Below, piece after piece: positions 31,610-47,002 of a stretch of 64,000 nucleotides of DNA. Source of the DNA: Centrapalus pauciflorus (Eukaryota; Streptophyta; Magnoliopsida; Asterales; Asteraceae). Under the pieces are notes generated by a model. The model did not search any database and was not told the DNA's origin. It worked only from the letters and a program-made list of their open reading frames with translations. The stretch covers positions 100,499 to 164,498 of the forward strand of contig JAANYP010004312.1 of NCBI GenBank assembly GCA_020465985.1, written 5' to 3'. The first letter of the stretch is position 1; each line of letters starts with the position of its first letter. Position numbers and translations under genes: made by a program.

Positions 31610-34600
31610 TCGCAGTACTCGCCGCAACAGTCCTTCCGTCGACAGTCTAGTTCTTCCGGTCGTGCTCGTGCATACTCTATCAACACCGAGCCACAGTATT
31701 GTAACAAGTGTCATCTGGAACACTTCGGCAAGTGCACCAACGGGAGTGCGTGTTTTTGCTGCGGAGAGTTGGGCCACTTTCAGAATGAATGTCCACGAAG
31801 ATCAGATGCCTGCCATAAATGTGGAGTGTGGGGGCACTATAGTAGAAATTGTCGAAAGAATGCTCCAGCAGCTGCTGCTCCAACATCAACACGATCTTCA
31901 GGAGATTCAAGCGGTGGTTCAGTTAACCGAGGTCGGGGTCAGTCGCTAAGGGCACCGGCTCGTGCATTTCAGATTACTGCAGAGGAGGCTAGGGAAAACC
32001 CGGAGGTGGTCACGGGTATGTTTATTGTAAACTCTTTACCTGCAAGAGTATTATTTGACTCGGGTGCCAATAGATCGTTTGTATCTACTATGTTTGCACA
32101 ACAACTTGCTATGCCTTTGTCTAAGCTATCTGCTGTACTAGATATTGAAACTGCTAGCAACACCTTAGTCAAAGTAGATCATGCTTATCGTAACTGCACT
32201 TTAGTGATTGAAGATGTAGTCTTCAATTTGGACTTGATTCCGATCGAGTTCAATGATTTTGATGTGATTATCGGGATGGATTGGTTGATAGAGAATGAAG
32301 CCCATATAGTGTGTAAGAAGCGTATGATCAAGATAACTACTCCGGAGGGGCGTGAGATCTGTATTTATGGGGATAGGAGAAGTGGGGATCTGTGTTTGTT
32401 AACTGTTGCAAAAGCTCGAAAGCTTGTTGCAAAGGGATGTGACGCCTACCTGGCATATGCTATAGATGCCAAGGCTGAGAAGAAGACGTTGGCCGATGTG
32501 CCTGTTGTTTCACAATTCCCGGATGTGTTTCCGGAAGACTTGTCTGGCGTGCCGCCTGAGAGACAAGTGGAATTTAGAATTGATCTGATCCCTGGAGCTG
32601 CACCGGTAGCTCATTCTCCTTATCGCCTTGCCCCAACCGAGATGAAAGAGATGATGACACAACTCCAGGAGTTGTTGGACAAGGGCTTTATACGACCAAG
32701 TTCATCGCCGTGGGGAGCCCCTGTTTTGTTTGTGAAAAAGAAGGATGGTACAATGCGAATGTGCATTGATTACCGGGAATTGAATAAACTGACTGTTAAG
32801 AACAAGTATCCGCTGCCGAGGATAGACGATTAGTTCGATCAATTACATGGGGCGAGTGTCTTTTCTAAGATTGACTTGAGGTCGGGATATCATCAGTTAA
32901 AAGTTAGAGAGGAAGATGTGCCTAAGACAGCTTTTAGGACACGTTACGGGCATTACGAGTTTCTGGTCATGCCTTTTGGGTTGACCAATGCCCCGGCTGT
33001 TTTTATGGATTTAATGAACCGAGTTTGTAGACCGATGTTAGATAAGTCGGTGATTGTGTTCATCGACGATATTCTGGTGTATTCAAAGTCTGAGGCCGAA
33101 CATGCTGATCATTTAAGGGAATTGCTGGAACTGCTAAGAAAAGAGAAGTTGTATGCCAAGTTCTCAAAATGTGAGTTTTGGCTACAACAGATTCAGTTTT
33201 TAGGGCATGTGATATCGGGGGCCGGAATTTCTGTAGATCCAGCTAAAGTAGAAGCGGTGAGAAATTGGGAGTCGCCTCGTTCAACTACTGAAGTCAGAAG
33301 TTTTCTGGGGTTGGCGGGCTACTATAGGAGATTTATAAAGGACTTTTCGAAAATTGCCGTTCCTTTGACGGTGTTGACGAAGAAGAATGCACCGTTTGTA
33401 TGGGAAACTGTGCAGCAAGAAGCATTCGAGATCTTGAAGAAAACGCTTAGCGAAGCACCGATACTTGCTCTACCGGAGGGCAATGAGGATTTTGTAGTTT
33501 ACACTGATGCTTCAAGACTGGGGTTAGGCGCTGTACTGATGCAGCGAGGGAAGGTTATTGCTTATGCTTCGAGACAGTTAAAGCAACACGAGAAGAATTA
33601 TTCAACTCATGACTTGGAGTTGACTGCAGTTACGTTTGCGTTAAAATTGTGGAGGCACTATCTATATGGGACTAAGTGTCAGTTATACACGGATCATAAG
33701 AGCCTGAAATACATTTTCAGCCAGAAAGAACTTAACATGAGACAGAGACGTTCGATGGAGCTAATAAAGGATTATGACTGTGAAATCCTTTACCATCCTG
33801 GAAAGGCTAACGTGGTAGCCGATGCTTTGAGTCGCAAAGCATATGCCAAGGATTGCTGTTACATGTTGACATCTACTATGCTGACCTCCACTATTATTGA
33901 TGATGTCAAGGCCGCTCAAGAGGAAGCCTTGAAAGACGAAAATGTTGGTGCTGAGGATATAAGAGCACAGATTAAGGATATGGAAACAAGTGAATCGGGT
34001 TTGAAAGGTATATATGGGAGAATCTGGGTGCCAAAGTATGGAGGCATGAGAAATGTGATAATAGAAGAAGCTCATCAGTCAAAGTTTTCTGTACATCCCG
34101 GGAGCACAAAGATGTACAACGAGCTGAAAGCAGACTTCTGGTGGCCCGGATTAAAGAAAGACATAGGTCAGTACGTGGAAAGATGCAGGACTTGTCGGTT
34201 AGTGAAAGCCGAACACCAACAACCTTACGGTAGTTTGCAACCGCTTCCCATTCCGGAATGGAAGTGGGAGCATATCACGATGGACTTTGTCACAAAATTG
34301 CCGAAAACTAGGCGTCAACACGATGCGGTATGGGTAATCGTTGATAGATTAACCAAGTCGGCACACTTCATTCCAATAAGAGAGAGTTATTCCCTGGAGA
34401 AGTTAGCTCAGATTTATGTGGCTGAGATCGTTTCTAGACACGGAGTACCGAAGTCCATTGTATCGGATCGGGACAGCCGATTTACTTCCAACTTTTGGTC
34501 GGCTTTACAAGAAGGGTTAGGAACGAGAATAGCTATGAGTACGGCTTACCGTCCACAAACCGATGGTCAGAGTGAAAGGACTATCCTGACACTTGAAGAT

Positions 34601-35329
34601 ATGATGCGGTCGTGTGTGTTGGACCTTGGTGGCAATTGGGACGATCATTTGCCACTGATCGAGTTATCGTATAATAACAGTTACCACGCGACGATCAAGA
34701 AAGCGCCGTTTGAAGCATTGTATGGGAGAAGATGTAGGACTCCTACGTGTTGGAGGGAAACCGGTGAAACGCCGATTGCTGGGCCGGCATTATTGCAAGA
34801 AACAAATGAAAAGATTCAATTGGTAAGACAGAATATGAAGGCGGCCCAGGATCGCCAGAAAAGTTATTACGATAGAAGGCACAAACCAATCAGCTTTGAG
34901 GTAGACGATTGGGTATATCTGAAGGTGTCACCTATGAGAGGTGTTACACGTTTTGTAAAAAGAGGAAAGTTGGCTCCGAGATTCGTCGGACCATTCAGGA
35001 TTACCGAAAAAGTAGGAAACCAGTCATATCGTTTAGAGTTGCCGGAAGAAATGTCGGGCATACACCCGGTGTTCCATGTGGGAAATCTAAGGAAGTCATT
35101 CACAACTGAAAACGAAGATTGGGCTGACCACACTGAGCTGCAGATTGATGAAAGGCTCCGGTATGTTGAAGAGCCGGAGTGTGTGTTGGACACAAAAGTG
35201 AAGAAATTAAGGAGCAAAGAGATAGAAATGGTGCTTGTACGTTGGAAGCATCATAAGGGAGCGAATCATACGTGGGAGACAAAAGCAGAGATGTTGAAGA
35301 AGTATCCAAAATTGTTCGAATCCGAGTAA
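31610..35329 (+). pseudogene. gag-pol: Tekay gag-pol polyprotein with truncated gag and one nonsense codon
   Basis: One frame from the deletion junction to 35329. Gag survives only from the Cys/His knuckles (31700-31860: CFCCGELGHFQNEC, CHKCGVWGHYSRNC). Protease has LFDSGANRSFV near 32051. RT runs from about 32560 (VPPERQVEF, YPLPRIDD, MPFGLTNAP) with the catalytic FIDD at 33059-33070. RNase H begins YTDASRLGLG near 33500. Integrase has its HHCC zinc part (HPGS, CRTCRLVKAEH; 34090-34210) and core (ITMDF, SDRDSRF, QTDGQSER). A GPY/F-like block (GPFRITEKVG) and a chromodomain (VLVRWKHH, TWETKAEML; 35180-35320) close it. A TAG at 32831-32833 interrupts RT; sequence on both sides is in frame. The chromodomain is thought to steer integration to particular chromatin. 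Confidence 0.93.
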
Positions 35330-35365
35330 CTTCGAGGACGAAGTTGAGCGTGGTGGAGCCCATAC

Positions 35366-37466
35366 TGTAACATCCTCGGATTTTAAATTATTATAATTGA
35401 AGTTTATTAAGTTTAAATTTGTAATTTAAGTTGAATTATGAAAGTTGGTATGAAATTTGGACTGATTATAAAGTTGGTTGCATATTATGGAAATTTAGAA
35501 TTCTAAAATTATTAAGTGAAAATAATTATTAAATTATTAAGGATAATAAATAAAGATGGAATTCTTTATTTATATAATCAGTATTTTATGGAACCGGATA
35601 AGTAGAGGGACTAGTTATGTCAATAGCCGAAAATATGGAATAAAAAGGAAAGAAAGACTATATTTCATTTCATTTTCACTAAAGCTCTTTCTCTCACTAA
35701 AACCTCTACTCTCTCTCTCTAAACAATTGAAGATCATGAAAACTTGGAATTTGAAGCTAAAAATCTGAAACAAGATTGCTAGGAAGGAATTATAACATCT
35801 GCAATCATCGAATTAAGGTAAATATCTCTTTAAATTTCGAATTTGGGAACTTTTGGTTCGGTTTTTATATGAACCGAAAATTAGATTTTGGAGATTCAAA
35901 CATGGATGCATGTGTTATATAGTTAAAGATTTGTTTAAATCTAGTGTATATGAAGCTACATGTTAAATTTCAGCTTTTGATTCAGCTTATAAGTATAATT
36001 TATGGATTTTAGTGTGTGTTTTAGTGTGTGTTCGATGGATGAACAAAACTGGTTAAAAAGGATGTAAATTGGTATGAAAGTATGATGATATTAGTGTTAA
36101 AGTGGTGGAAATTAAGTGTATTTTAGTGGGTATAATTTATTTCATGTATTGAATAAACACGAAAATGACTTAGATTTAAATCTGGAAAATAATTGAATTA
36201 AGAACAGATTCGAATGGTCCGAAATTCGGATGTTTGAATTTAATAGGTTTCGAATCTGGCACCATTCGAATCTAGGCTAGATTCGAATCTAGCATGTAAT
36301 CCGAAATGGCTTTTTGATCCGAGATGTGAACAATCAAAAATGGCAAAATATTCTAAGTGTTGGAATTCGGATGAGGTCCGAATTCGGTTGGGGACCGAAT
36401 TCGGACATGGTCCGAAATTAAAGAGATCCGAATTGGGGGTCCGAATTCGGGTGGGATCCGAATTCGGACATAGATCCGAAATTGGGACCAAAATTCTGCA
36501 AAACTTATAAAAATTAAGTTTTATGAAATTAAACAAGTTATTGACACAATGTGTTGTTACAACTGAATTAACAGGTCCCTTGTGGTGTTGTTTAACCCAC
36601 AGTGGGGTACTTTGTGGATCCGGTTGAAATTCCGAGGAGAAATAATATTGCTTAAAGATTAATAACGCACCCACTGTGAGTACCTTTGATTTTAACATTG
36701 CTGCATCAGCATTATGTTTGCATTGCCTGCTGAGGCCTGTTGTTCCATATTCGTTTGGCATTCTACTAGCATGCGTATATGTTGATGCACATTCATACTT
36801 GTTGCATGTCCGTTCATTTGTTGTGCATCTTTTCGATGGACCTGCGTGGTCGCATCTGTACTCTGATGTTACTGTGCTATATGACCAAGAGTTTGACACC
36901 TCTGTGGTCAGGATAGACAGTAGGTCATCCCCGATGTAATGTCTGCCTCAGATGGTTGGTTATTCTTATGCCGAGTGTCAGCTCGAAGGAGCTGCGGCTC
37001 GGGTTTGCGTACTTGGAGTACGTGTGGGGTATACGGTATGTGTTACCGCGGTTACCCTGGGTGGCATCATAATGATTTGTAGAATGTGTAAAATCATATG
37101 ATATTCACTAAGCTTTAGCTTACCCCTTTAGTTGTTGAATTTTTTACAGGAAAAGGGAAGTCTACAGCTGGACCATCTAGCTAGGAAATCTATTGAAGTA
37201 TTTGAAGATTTCTACTGTTTACTTTGGTATTTGGTTTATGAAAATTCTGTTGTAATGAATTTGGGATAATGTAATAAATTGTGTTGGTAGACTTAGACGT
37301 GTAACCTTTGTAGCACCGTAGGGTGTTAAACTCAGTTGTAATACTTTTATTTATGTATTTTGCTTCCGCACTTTAATTAAGTTATCAGATCATTAAGTTA
37401 TCTGTTTGTTGGTGATTAATCCTGGGTGAATTGTAATTGGTGGTTAAATGTGGCAAGGGTGTCACA
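35366..37466 (+). repeat. 3' LTR of the Tekay element
   Basis: TGTAACATCC...GTGTCACA, 2101 bases, complete. It has 17 bases (ttggggaccgaattcgg) not in the 5' copy, inside the palindrome cluster. PPT-like gtggtggag lies just upstream at about 35351. Confidence 0.92.
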
Positions 37467-37695
37467 CCCAAGCCCACAAACTTGTCCACCATAAGTTCGA
37501 ACCATGGCCTTTGAACTTATTCTAGAACTTGTCTTTGCACTTGTTCTAGAACTTATGTTTGAACTTACCTTTGAACTTATGTTTGACTTTTGTTAAACAT
37601 CAATTACAACCAAGTTCTAACATATATACAATCAATATCAAACATATATCAAACATATAACAAACATATATCAAACACGTATTAATATGCAATTA

Positions 37696-40184
<2,489 letters not shown>

Positions 40185-40359
40185 AATTACGAACAAATTG
40201 ACTATTATAAAATATCATCTATACTTAGACTGCTATCGTCACACAGGATGCACTAACAGACTCCCCCTTGACTAACTAGATATATTTTGACTAAGTACTA
40301 GAACTATACAAACCACTACCAGCATATAATCCCTGCTCTATACAAACTCTAACCACCTT

Positions 40360-42920
40360 CTAGAACTTCCTGCCTTCTGATCTCCAGCCTTCGTGAAAGA
40401 AAATCGGCTGATCATGAAGTTTTCTCAGGTCGTCCTTGGATAAGTTGATCAGATGCAGTGGATCGTATACTTTCAAAATAATCTTTTCATCCAGATCCTC
40501 CATCACTGCTTCGACCGTCTCATTGTCCGCGTACCACCACTTCATGTTGCTCAGTACATCCTGTGGCATTGACTTCATCGGCACTTTCTTTAGACATCTG
40601 ACTGGCTTGTAGACCATTCTAGCCCAAGGCTTGCCAGTGTGGGGATCTATTCTTGACTCATCTTCAATCCTTTTGCCTAACCTCGACCTTATCCTTTCAA
40701 ACTTTCCAGACCTACCCTCCTTTCTGATGATTTTAGCTATAACTTCAGCGTAGGGGTCGTCTCCCAAGTTGATAAGCTCTTTCCAGGCCAGTTCCTTTAC
40801 TTCACATTTGGGTAGTGTATTGAAGACCTTCAAAGTCCTCCTTAAGTACTGAAGCCCATCTATTCTCTTGAGCACGAATAGCTGCAATTCCCTATCAAAG
40901 AACCAGCTTAAGATTCCTCCAGAGAGATTTCCTGGACTTGGCAGTCTCATTCTCTTCTATACTGCCAGGTCTGTCTTCTTCTCTTCCTTCCTGGACTATA
41001 GCTTTATCATTTCTTCTCTTGTTTGCTCCTTTGCAGCTATTTCAGATTCTGATTCATCCATATATGCTAAGTTCAGCTCATCTAGATCTATCACATTCTG
41101 ATCATTATGATATATTGTTCAGTGATAGGTTGCTTTGGGATAACTACTTCATCAATATTGTCATCCTCATCTTCTACAACCTCGTCGTCTGACTTTCAAT
41201 CCACCACATCTTCTGGAATGAATTCACCTTCTTCCAAGTCTTCTTGATCAAAACCAAACTCATATTCATTATCAAGACCCATCAAAGCTTCAATCATTTC
41301 TTGTTCAACAATCTATGAAGCTTCGCCTTCGCCTCCTTCTCCCATACCTGACTGACTAGGCTCCCCCTGAATTTGTGCTTGCTGAGCAGTCTTCTGAGAA
41401 ATATCTGCCAGCTCACTTTCTCTTTGAGCATCTGGATCATTGCCGTCATCATCTTCTCTCCTCACCTGATCTTCCTTGCAGCTACTCTCCCCTTGAGCTT
41501 GCAGATTTTTCAATAATTGCTCAAGGAGAGTCTTCATCTCAGACTGTTGATCAGCCACTGTTGTTCTTAACTCGGAATTCTCTTCATCAAGTCTGGCATT
41601 ATGCTCCTGTAGCTCTTTCACAGCTGTTGAAAGTTGATAAATCTGGACTGTTTGGAAGTCCACTTTTCCTTTTAACTCTGTGAACCGCTGATTATCTGTG
41701 AAAGCTATTGAAGTTGATGGAATGGAGGCGCATGTAGTTGGGGCTGTTGTTGAAGTTGATGGAGCAGCCGGTAACACAGGTTCAGGAGCTAAAGTGGAAG
41801 GAGCTCCCTGCATAAATCTTTGTCTCCTCGCCCTATGACTAGGTACGAGTGGAACTTCCTCTTCTTCTTCATACTCATATTCTTCGTTCACTTCATCAAT
41901 CAGAGCCGGTCTTGTTGATCTCCTTCTGTTTACAATTAACCTCGATCCATATCTACTACTTGATGGACCAGCTGCTGCAGATTCTGTTTGTTGCCGAGAT
42001 GGTCTAGCAACCGGAGGTCTGCTAGCCGGTGCTCTGCGTCTTAGCCTCTGCTGTTTCTGTTGTGGCTGCTGTTGTTGTTGCTGCTGCTGCAGGACCGCTG
42101 TCCAATTATCACCCTCCGGGGCTACAAAATCAGGATCAATAACCGCCCCGAACAATGATGCCACTTGCGGCCTGACCTGCTCAGCCCTTCTCGCATTGTG
42201 GGACTGGCAGTCAGCAAAAATGCTCTTAACGATTAAGGCCATGCCACTTAGATCTGGAAGTGGTGGAAAATTAGGCAAAAAGTAGCGAATGATCATCATT
42301 GCAAATCGTGGGTACATCAAAAATCGTTCCCTCACCGGAGCTGTGATTTGGTGCACAAACTCTCCAAAAAACATTTCAGAAAAACTGAAGCGCTTGTTGT
42401 ACACCAAGGCAATCAATGCCGATTGCAGTTCAGACACCATATTGTCAAATCCCGCCTTCTTCGGCGCAAAACAAACCATAATGACGTGTACAAGATAACG
42501 CCATTGGCCAATCAAGCCACTCTTCACATATGAAGCCTTCGTGATGTCTTGGGCATATCCCATTCTCAAAAACGTCGCTTGCCTGATATGTAACGGAAAA
42601 TCTATAGGCCCCGCCTCTTGGTCCTCCGATCCCATCTGTAGAATTTGTCGCAACATATCAGCCGAAAAGATGATTGGCTGTCCACCCACTCTTGTTCTTA
42701 GGACAGTAGGTGTAACTGAGCAATCGACTTGTAGATGCTCCCAGAATTGTCGCACATAGGGCAATATAATTTGAAGGTTGTGAGTTAGAGTGTATGAGAC
42801 TCGCGACTGCGTCAGGAACTCGATCATATGATGGTACGACTGAGCTTCAGGCAATTCCCGATCCACAGACATAACCATGTTATGCTTATTAAAAAAATGC
42901 CCAATCACCCGTATCTGCAC
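40360..42920 (-). pseudogene. aORF of E2, broken
   Basis: Opens at ATG 42920 (or the internal Met in NKHNMVMSVD) and stays open for 535 codons to 41313: conserved N-terminal domain (MIEFLTQSRVSYTLTHN, VRQFWEHLQVD, MLRQILQMG, HVIMVCFAPKKAGFD, ERFLMYPRFAMMIIRYFLPNFP), Gln-rich linker coded by CAG/CAA repeats near 42055-42090, Ser/Pro/Thr linker, and a coiled-coil-like stretch (LSTAVKELQEHNARLDEENSEL). Stops and a frame change follow between 41313 and 40950. The basic C-terminal block is open again from 40950 to 40360. It lacks the last ~20 residues found in E1. Function unknown; shared with E1, E3 and, in the N-terminal part, C1. Confidence 0.75.
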
Positions 42921-43243
42921 ACAGAAACAACAAATAATATTATTAATTAAAGATAAAATGAAACTTGTTTATTTTGAATTTTTATAATTTCGAACTTACA
43001 TAAGTTCGAAGTCCAACACATTCGAACTTAGACAAGTTCGAATTTGTTTTAAAAACAAACGAATTTAAAGAAATTCGAGGAATATGTTCGAATTTGACTG
43101 ACTTCGAACTTGTAGATATTTCAACAAGTTCGAACGTTTTGACAAGTTTGAACCTGAAGAACATGTTCGAAGTCGGTCACTTTCAAACTAAAATCCAAGA
43201 TTTTAACCCCATTTGACTTAGCCAATAGTATAACCTAGTCATA
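42921..43243 (-). repeat. E2 spacer, left part, interrupted by E3
   Basis: Rich in TTCGAA words. It breaks at 43243 and resumes at 50687. TSD of E3 is TCATA (43239-43243) against TCCTA (50687-50691), one mismatch; E1 has the unbroken site near 28699-28705. Confidence 0.75.
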
Positions 43244-43786
43244 TGTAAGGTCGCCTGACTACGGATCCTATCTTGACGCGACACCTGCCAACGAGTGTGG
43301 AATCCTTGTTAGCGGCTTGACGGATAGACCACGCACACCGAAACACGGAGACTAGCACAGTGATAGACGAACAACGGATCGTCCCAACACGATGATTTTC
43401 TCCAAACGAAACTCTCTGAATGCTAGCTAGTTCGAGATCTCCCTTTGCACTAATCGCTCTGAAATTCTGCAAAAGTCTAATAATTAATCGAATTAACCCT
43501 TAATTATACTGCCCAGTTCGAATTTGTCTAGGACAAGTTCGAACATGGCCCAAGGCCTTTTCGAACTTGTCCTCTAACAAATTCGAATCTCAGCCTTCAA
43601 ACTTATGTTTGAACTTATGTTTGAACTTATTGAGTTCAAACACATATACAATTAATATCAAACATATGTAAACAAACATATAACAAACATATAACAAATA
43701 CTTGTTAATGTATAATAATAGTTAAATTGAATTTTACAAAATATGTCTATACTTAGACGGCTATCGTCACACAGGGTGCACTAACA
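43244..43786 (-). repeat. 3' LTR of E3
   Basis: TGTAAGGTCG...GCACTAACA on +, 543 bases. Lacks 39 bases of the TTTGAACTTAT region found in the other LTR. Confidence 0.9.
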
Positions 43787-43827
43787 GACTCCCCCTTTAT
43801 GATAGTTTCTAACTATTAATATTTTGC

Positions 43828-46790
43828 CTAAGTACTAGAACTTAAGATACTACCTGCATGCAATCCAATATCAGTACATACTCTAACTATCTTTTGGAAT
43901 TTCCTAGCCTCAGATCTCCAGCTTTCATGAAAGAAGATAGGCTGATCGTGTAGCTTTCGCAGGTTATCCTTAGATAGATTGATTAGGTGCAGCGGATCGT
44001 ATACTCTCAAAATCACTTTGTCTTCTATATCCTCCATGACTGCTTCAGCTGTATCATTGTCTATATACCACCATTTCACGTTTCTAAGAACGTCCTGTGG
44101 CATTGACTTCAATGGTACCTTCTTCAAGCATCTGACAGGTTTGTAAACCATTTTAGCCCACGGCTTTCCAGTATGAGGATCTATCCTCGACTCATCCTCA
44201 TCTCTCTTTCCTGACCTCGGCTTGAGTCTTTCAAACATTCATGATCTACCCTCTCTTCTGATTATCTTTGCGATCACTTCAGCAAGGGTCATCTCCAATG
44301 TCGATCAACTCTTTCCAAGCTAAATCCTTCACTTCAACCTTGGGCAGTGTATTGAATACTTTCAGTGTTCACCTCAAGTATTGAAGGCCATCTCTTCTTT
44401 TTAGTATAAAAAGCTGCAATTCTCTGTCGAAGAACCAGCTGAGAATTCCACCTGAGAGATTTTCGGAGTTTGACACTCTCATCTTCTTCTTCATCTTTGG
44501 CTCCGCTTTCTTTTCTTCCTTACGGAACCAAAGGTTTAACAGTTCAGCTCTGCTTGGCTCTTTTTCAGCTTCCTCCAGTTCTGAATCGTCCACAGAGGCC
44601 AGTTTAATTTCATCTATATCGATTACATTTTGATCGCTATGCACATATTGTTCTGTGATGGGTTGTGAATGAATGATTACTTCATCTACGCTATCATCTT
44701 CATCTTCCACGACCTCCTCATCATATTTCCAATTAACTATATCTTCTGGCACAAATTCTCCTTCTTCCAGATCTTCCATCTCATCCTCAAAGTCAAAAAT
44801 AACTTCTTCTTCTTCAATATCCATCAGAGATTCAATCATTTCGCTCTCGATAGTCTTTGAAATTTCCCCTTCACCTCCTTCCATTGTAGACTGACTCGGC
44901 TCCCCCTGAATTGATGCTCGCTGAGCAGTCGGAAAATCTGCTAGCTCACTTTCTTTTCCAGCCTCGGGATCATTGCCGTCATCATCATCTCTTCTTGTCA
45001 CTTCAGCTTCTTTGCAGCTAGTCTCCCCCTGAGCTTGAAGATTTTTCATTAACTGCTCCAGGAGGGACTTCATTGTTTTAATCTCAGAAGCTTGATCAGT
45101 AACAGTTGTTTTCAGTTCAGCGTTCTCCTGATCAAGTCTGGCATTATGAGCTTGAAGTTCTTTGACTGCTGTGGTTAACTGAAAGATTTGGACTGATTGG
45201 AAATCCACCTTGCTCTTCAGCTCTGTAAATCGCTGATTCTCAATGAATGTGGATGATGTAGATGGAATGGATGTAATTGGTGATGGCGTGATGGATGGTT
45301 GAACAGCTAGAATTTCAGGCTTTGGTGCAGAGGTGGATGCAACTCCCTGCATATATCTGTGACGCCTCGTCCTATGCCTAGGAACGAGGGGAGTTGGATC
45401 TTCTACTTCAAAATCAGAATCGTCATTATCTGAGTCTCTAGCAGCTCTTTTTCTTTCTTCTCTCATACTGACCACAATTCTTGAACCATATCTTCCAATG
45501 CGGACAGATGGATCAACACCCTCTACATCTATTTCCTCTACTTCTACTTCTTCAACTTCTTCAAAAGCAGACTCAGACTCTGAGGTGGTCATTGCTTGAC
45601 CTTCAACCTCAATCTCTCTTTCTGCAATTCCTACCATCGGGACTTCAATGTCCATATTCTCATCATCTGATGGCTGATATTCATCCACATCTCTCATAAG
45701 ATCATGGAGATCAACTGGAGGTTCCAAGATATCATTAATGAGTTCGGCCGCAATATCTTGCTGGGCCTGCGTCCCATGAGCCCATATCTCTTCAAAGGTC
45801 TATGCCCTAGGATCAACTTCTGGGGCCAAGTCTGAAGGGCCCGCAGCGTCTGACGATGGACCTCCTGGCGTTGATTCTTGAATTCTGCTTGAGGATGCCC
45901 TCGAAGCCTGAACTGGTCTTTCTGGAGCTCTCTGCCTCCTGCGAGGTTGTAGTTGTGGTCGTTGTGGTTGTTGTGGCTGTTGCTGCAATGGCTGCGGCTG
46001 AGGACCTTCACCAGCCCAGTTATCCCCTTCTGGGGCAACAAAATTTGGATTAATCACCGCCCCAAACAATGGTGCTAATTGAGGCCTGACCTGCTCAGCC
46101 CGTCGTGCGTTGTGCGACTGGCAGTCCGCGAATATTCTTTTATCGATAATCGCCACACTTTGAAGGTCTGGAAGCTGTGGTAGATTCGGCAAAAAATGAC
46201 GGATAAGCATCATCGCGAATCACGGATACATCAAAAACCTTTCACGTGCTGGAGCTGTGATCTAATGCACAAACTCAGCAAAGAACATTTCCGAATAGCT
46301 AAAACGCTTGTTATAAACCAAAGCAATCATAGCCGAAACTGCATCTTGGAGACAATGTAATCGAATCCAGCCTTTTTCGGTGCAAAACACACCATGAACA
46401 CATGTCCAAATACCTTCACTGCCCAATCAAGCCACTCTTCATAAATGAAGCTTTAGTAATATCTAATCCATATCCCATACGCATGAAGGTTGCTTGCCTT
46501 ATATTTAATGGGAAATCAATAGGTCCCGCCTCCTGATCTTAGGACCCGAGCTGTAGAATCTGACGGAGCATATTAGCTGAGAACACGATAGGTTGCCCAC
46601 CGACTCTGGTTTGCAAAACTGTCGGGGCAGTGCAGTCTACTTGTAAGAGCTCCCAAAATTGTCTTACATATGGTAGGACTATTTGCACATTATGGGATAG
46701 GGCATAAGAAACCCTGGAATGCACCAAAAATTCCAACATTTGTCTAAACGGCTGAGCTTCGGGAAGCTCCCTATTTGGAGACATTACCAT
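43828..46790 (-). pseudogene. aORF of E3, frameshifted
   Basis: Four open pieces in order: 46790-46539, 46213-45800, 45727-44369, 44238-43828, with shifts or stops between. N-terminal domain (MVMSPNRELPEAQPF, VRQFWELLQVD, MLRQILQLG), a Gln/Pro/Arg-rich linker, an acidic part with many Glu, coiled-coil-like residues (LTTAVKELQAHNARLDQENAEL) and the basic C-terminus (LQLFILKRRDGLQYLR, KWWYIDNDTAEAVMED, QPIFFHESWRSEARKF). Same gene as in E1 and E2, more decayed. Confidence 0.75.
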
Positions 46791-47002
46791 ATTATGCTTT
46801 TGGAAGAACGCTCTTTCACCCGTAGTTGCACATCAAAACAACCATATTAGTTAAAGGATAAAAATGAAACTTGTTTAATTTCGAATTTGTTTTATTTTGA
46901 ACTTACATAAGCCCAAAATCCAACACATTCGAATTTCTACAAGTTTGAATTTAAAATTATGAAAACATTCGAATTTAATAACAAATTCGAAGGACATGTT
47001 AG

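Larger units (their letters stand above)
29528..37466 (+). mobile_element. Ty3/gypsy chromovirus (Tekay/Del lineage), internally deleted
   Basis: LTRs begin TGTAACATCC and the insertion is flanked by CCCAA (29523-29527 and 37467-37471). LTRs starting TGTAACA(T/C)CC and a C-terminal chromodomain mark the Tekay/Del branch. The 5' LTR runs straight into the middle of gag: no PBS, leader or N-terminal gag remains. About 13 substitutions and one 17-bp indel separate the LTRs (about 0.6 %), so it is the youngest datable insertion here. Confidence 0.92.
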
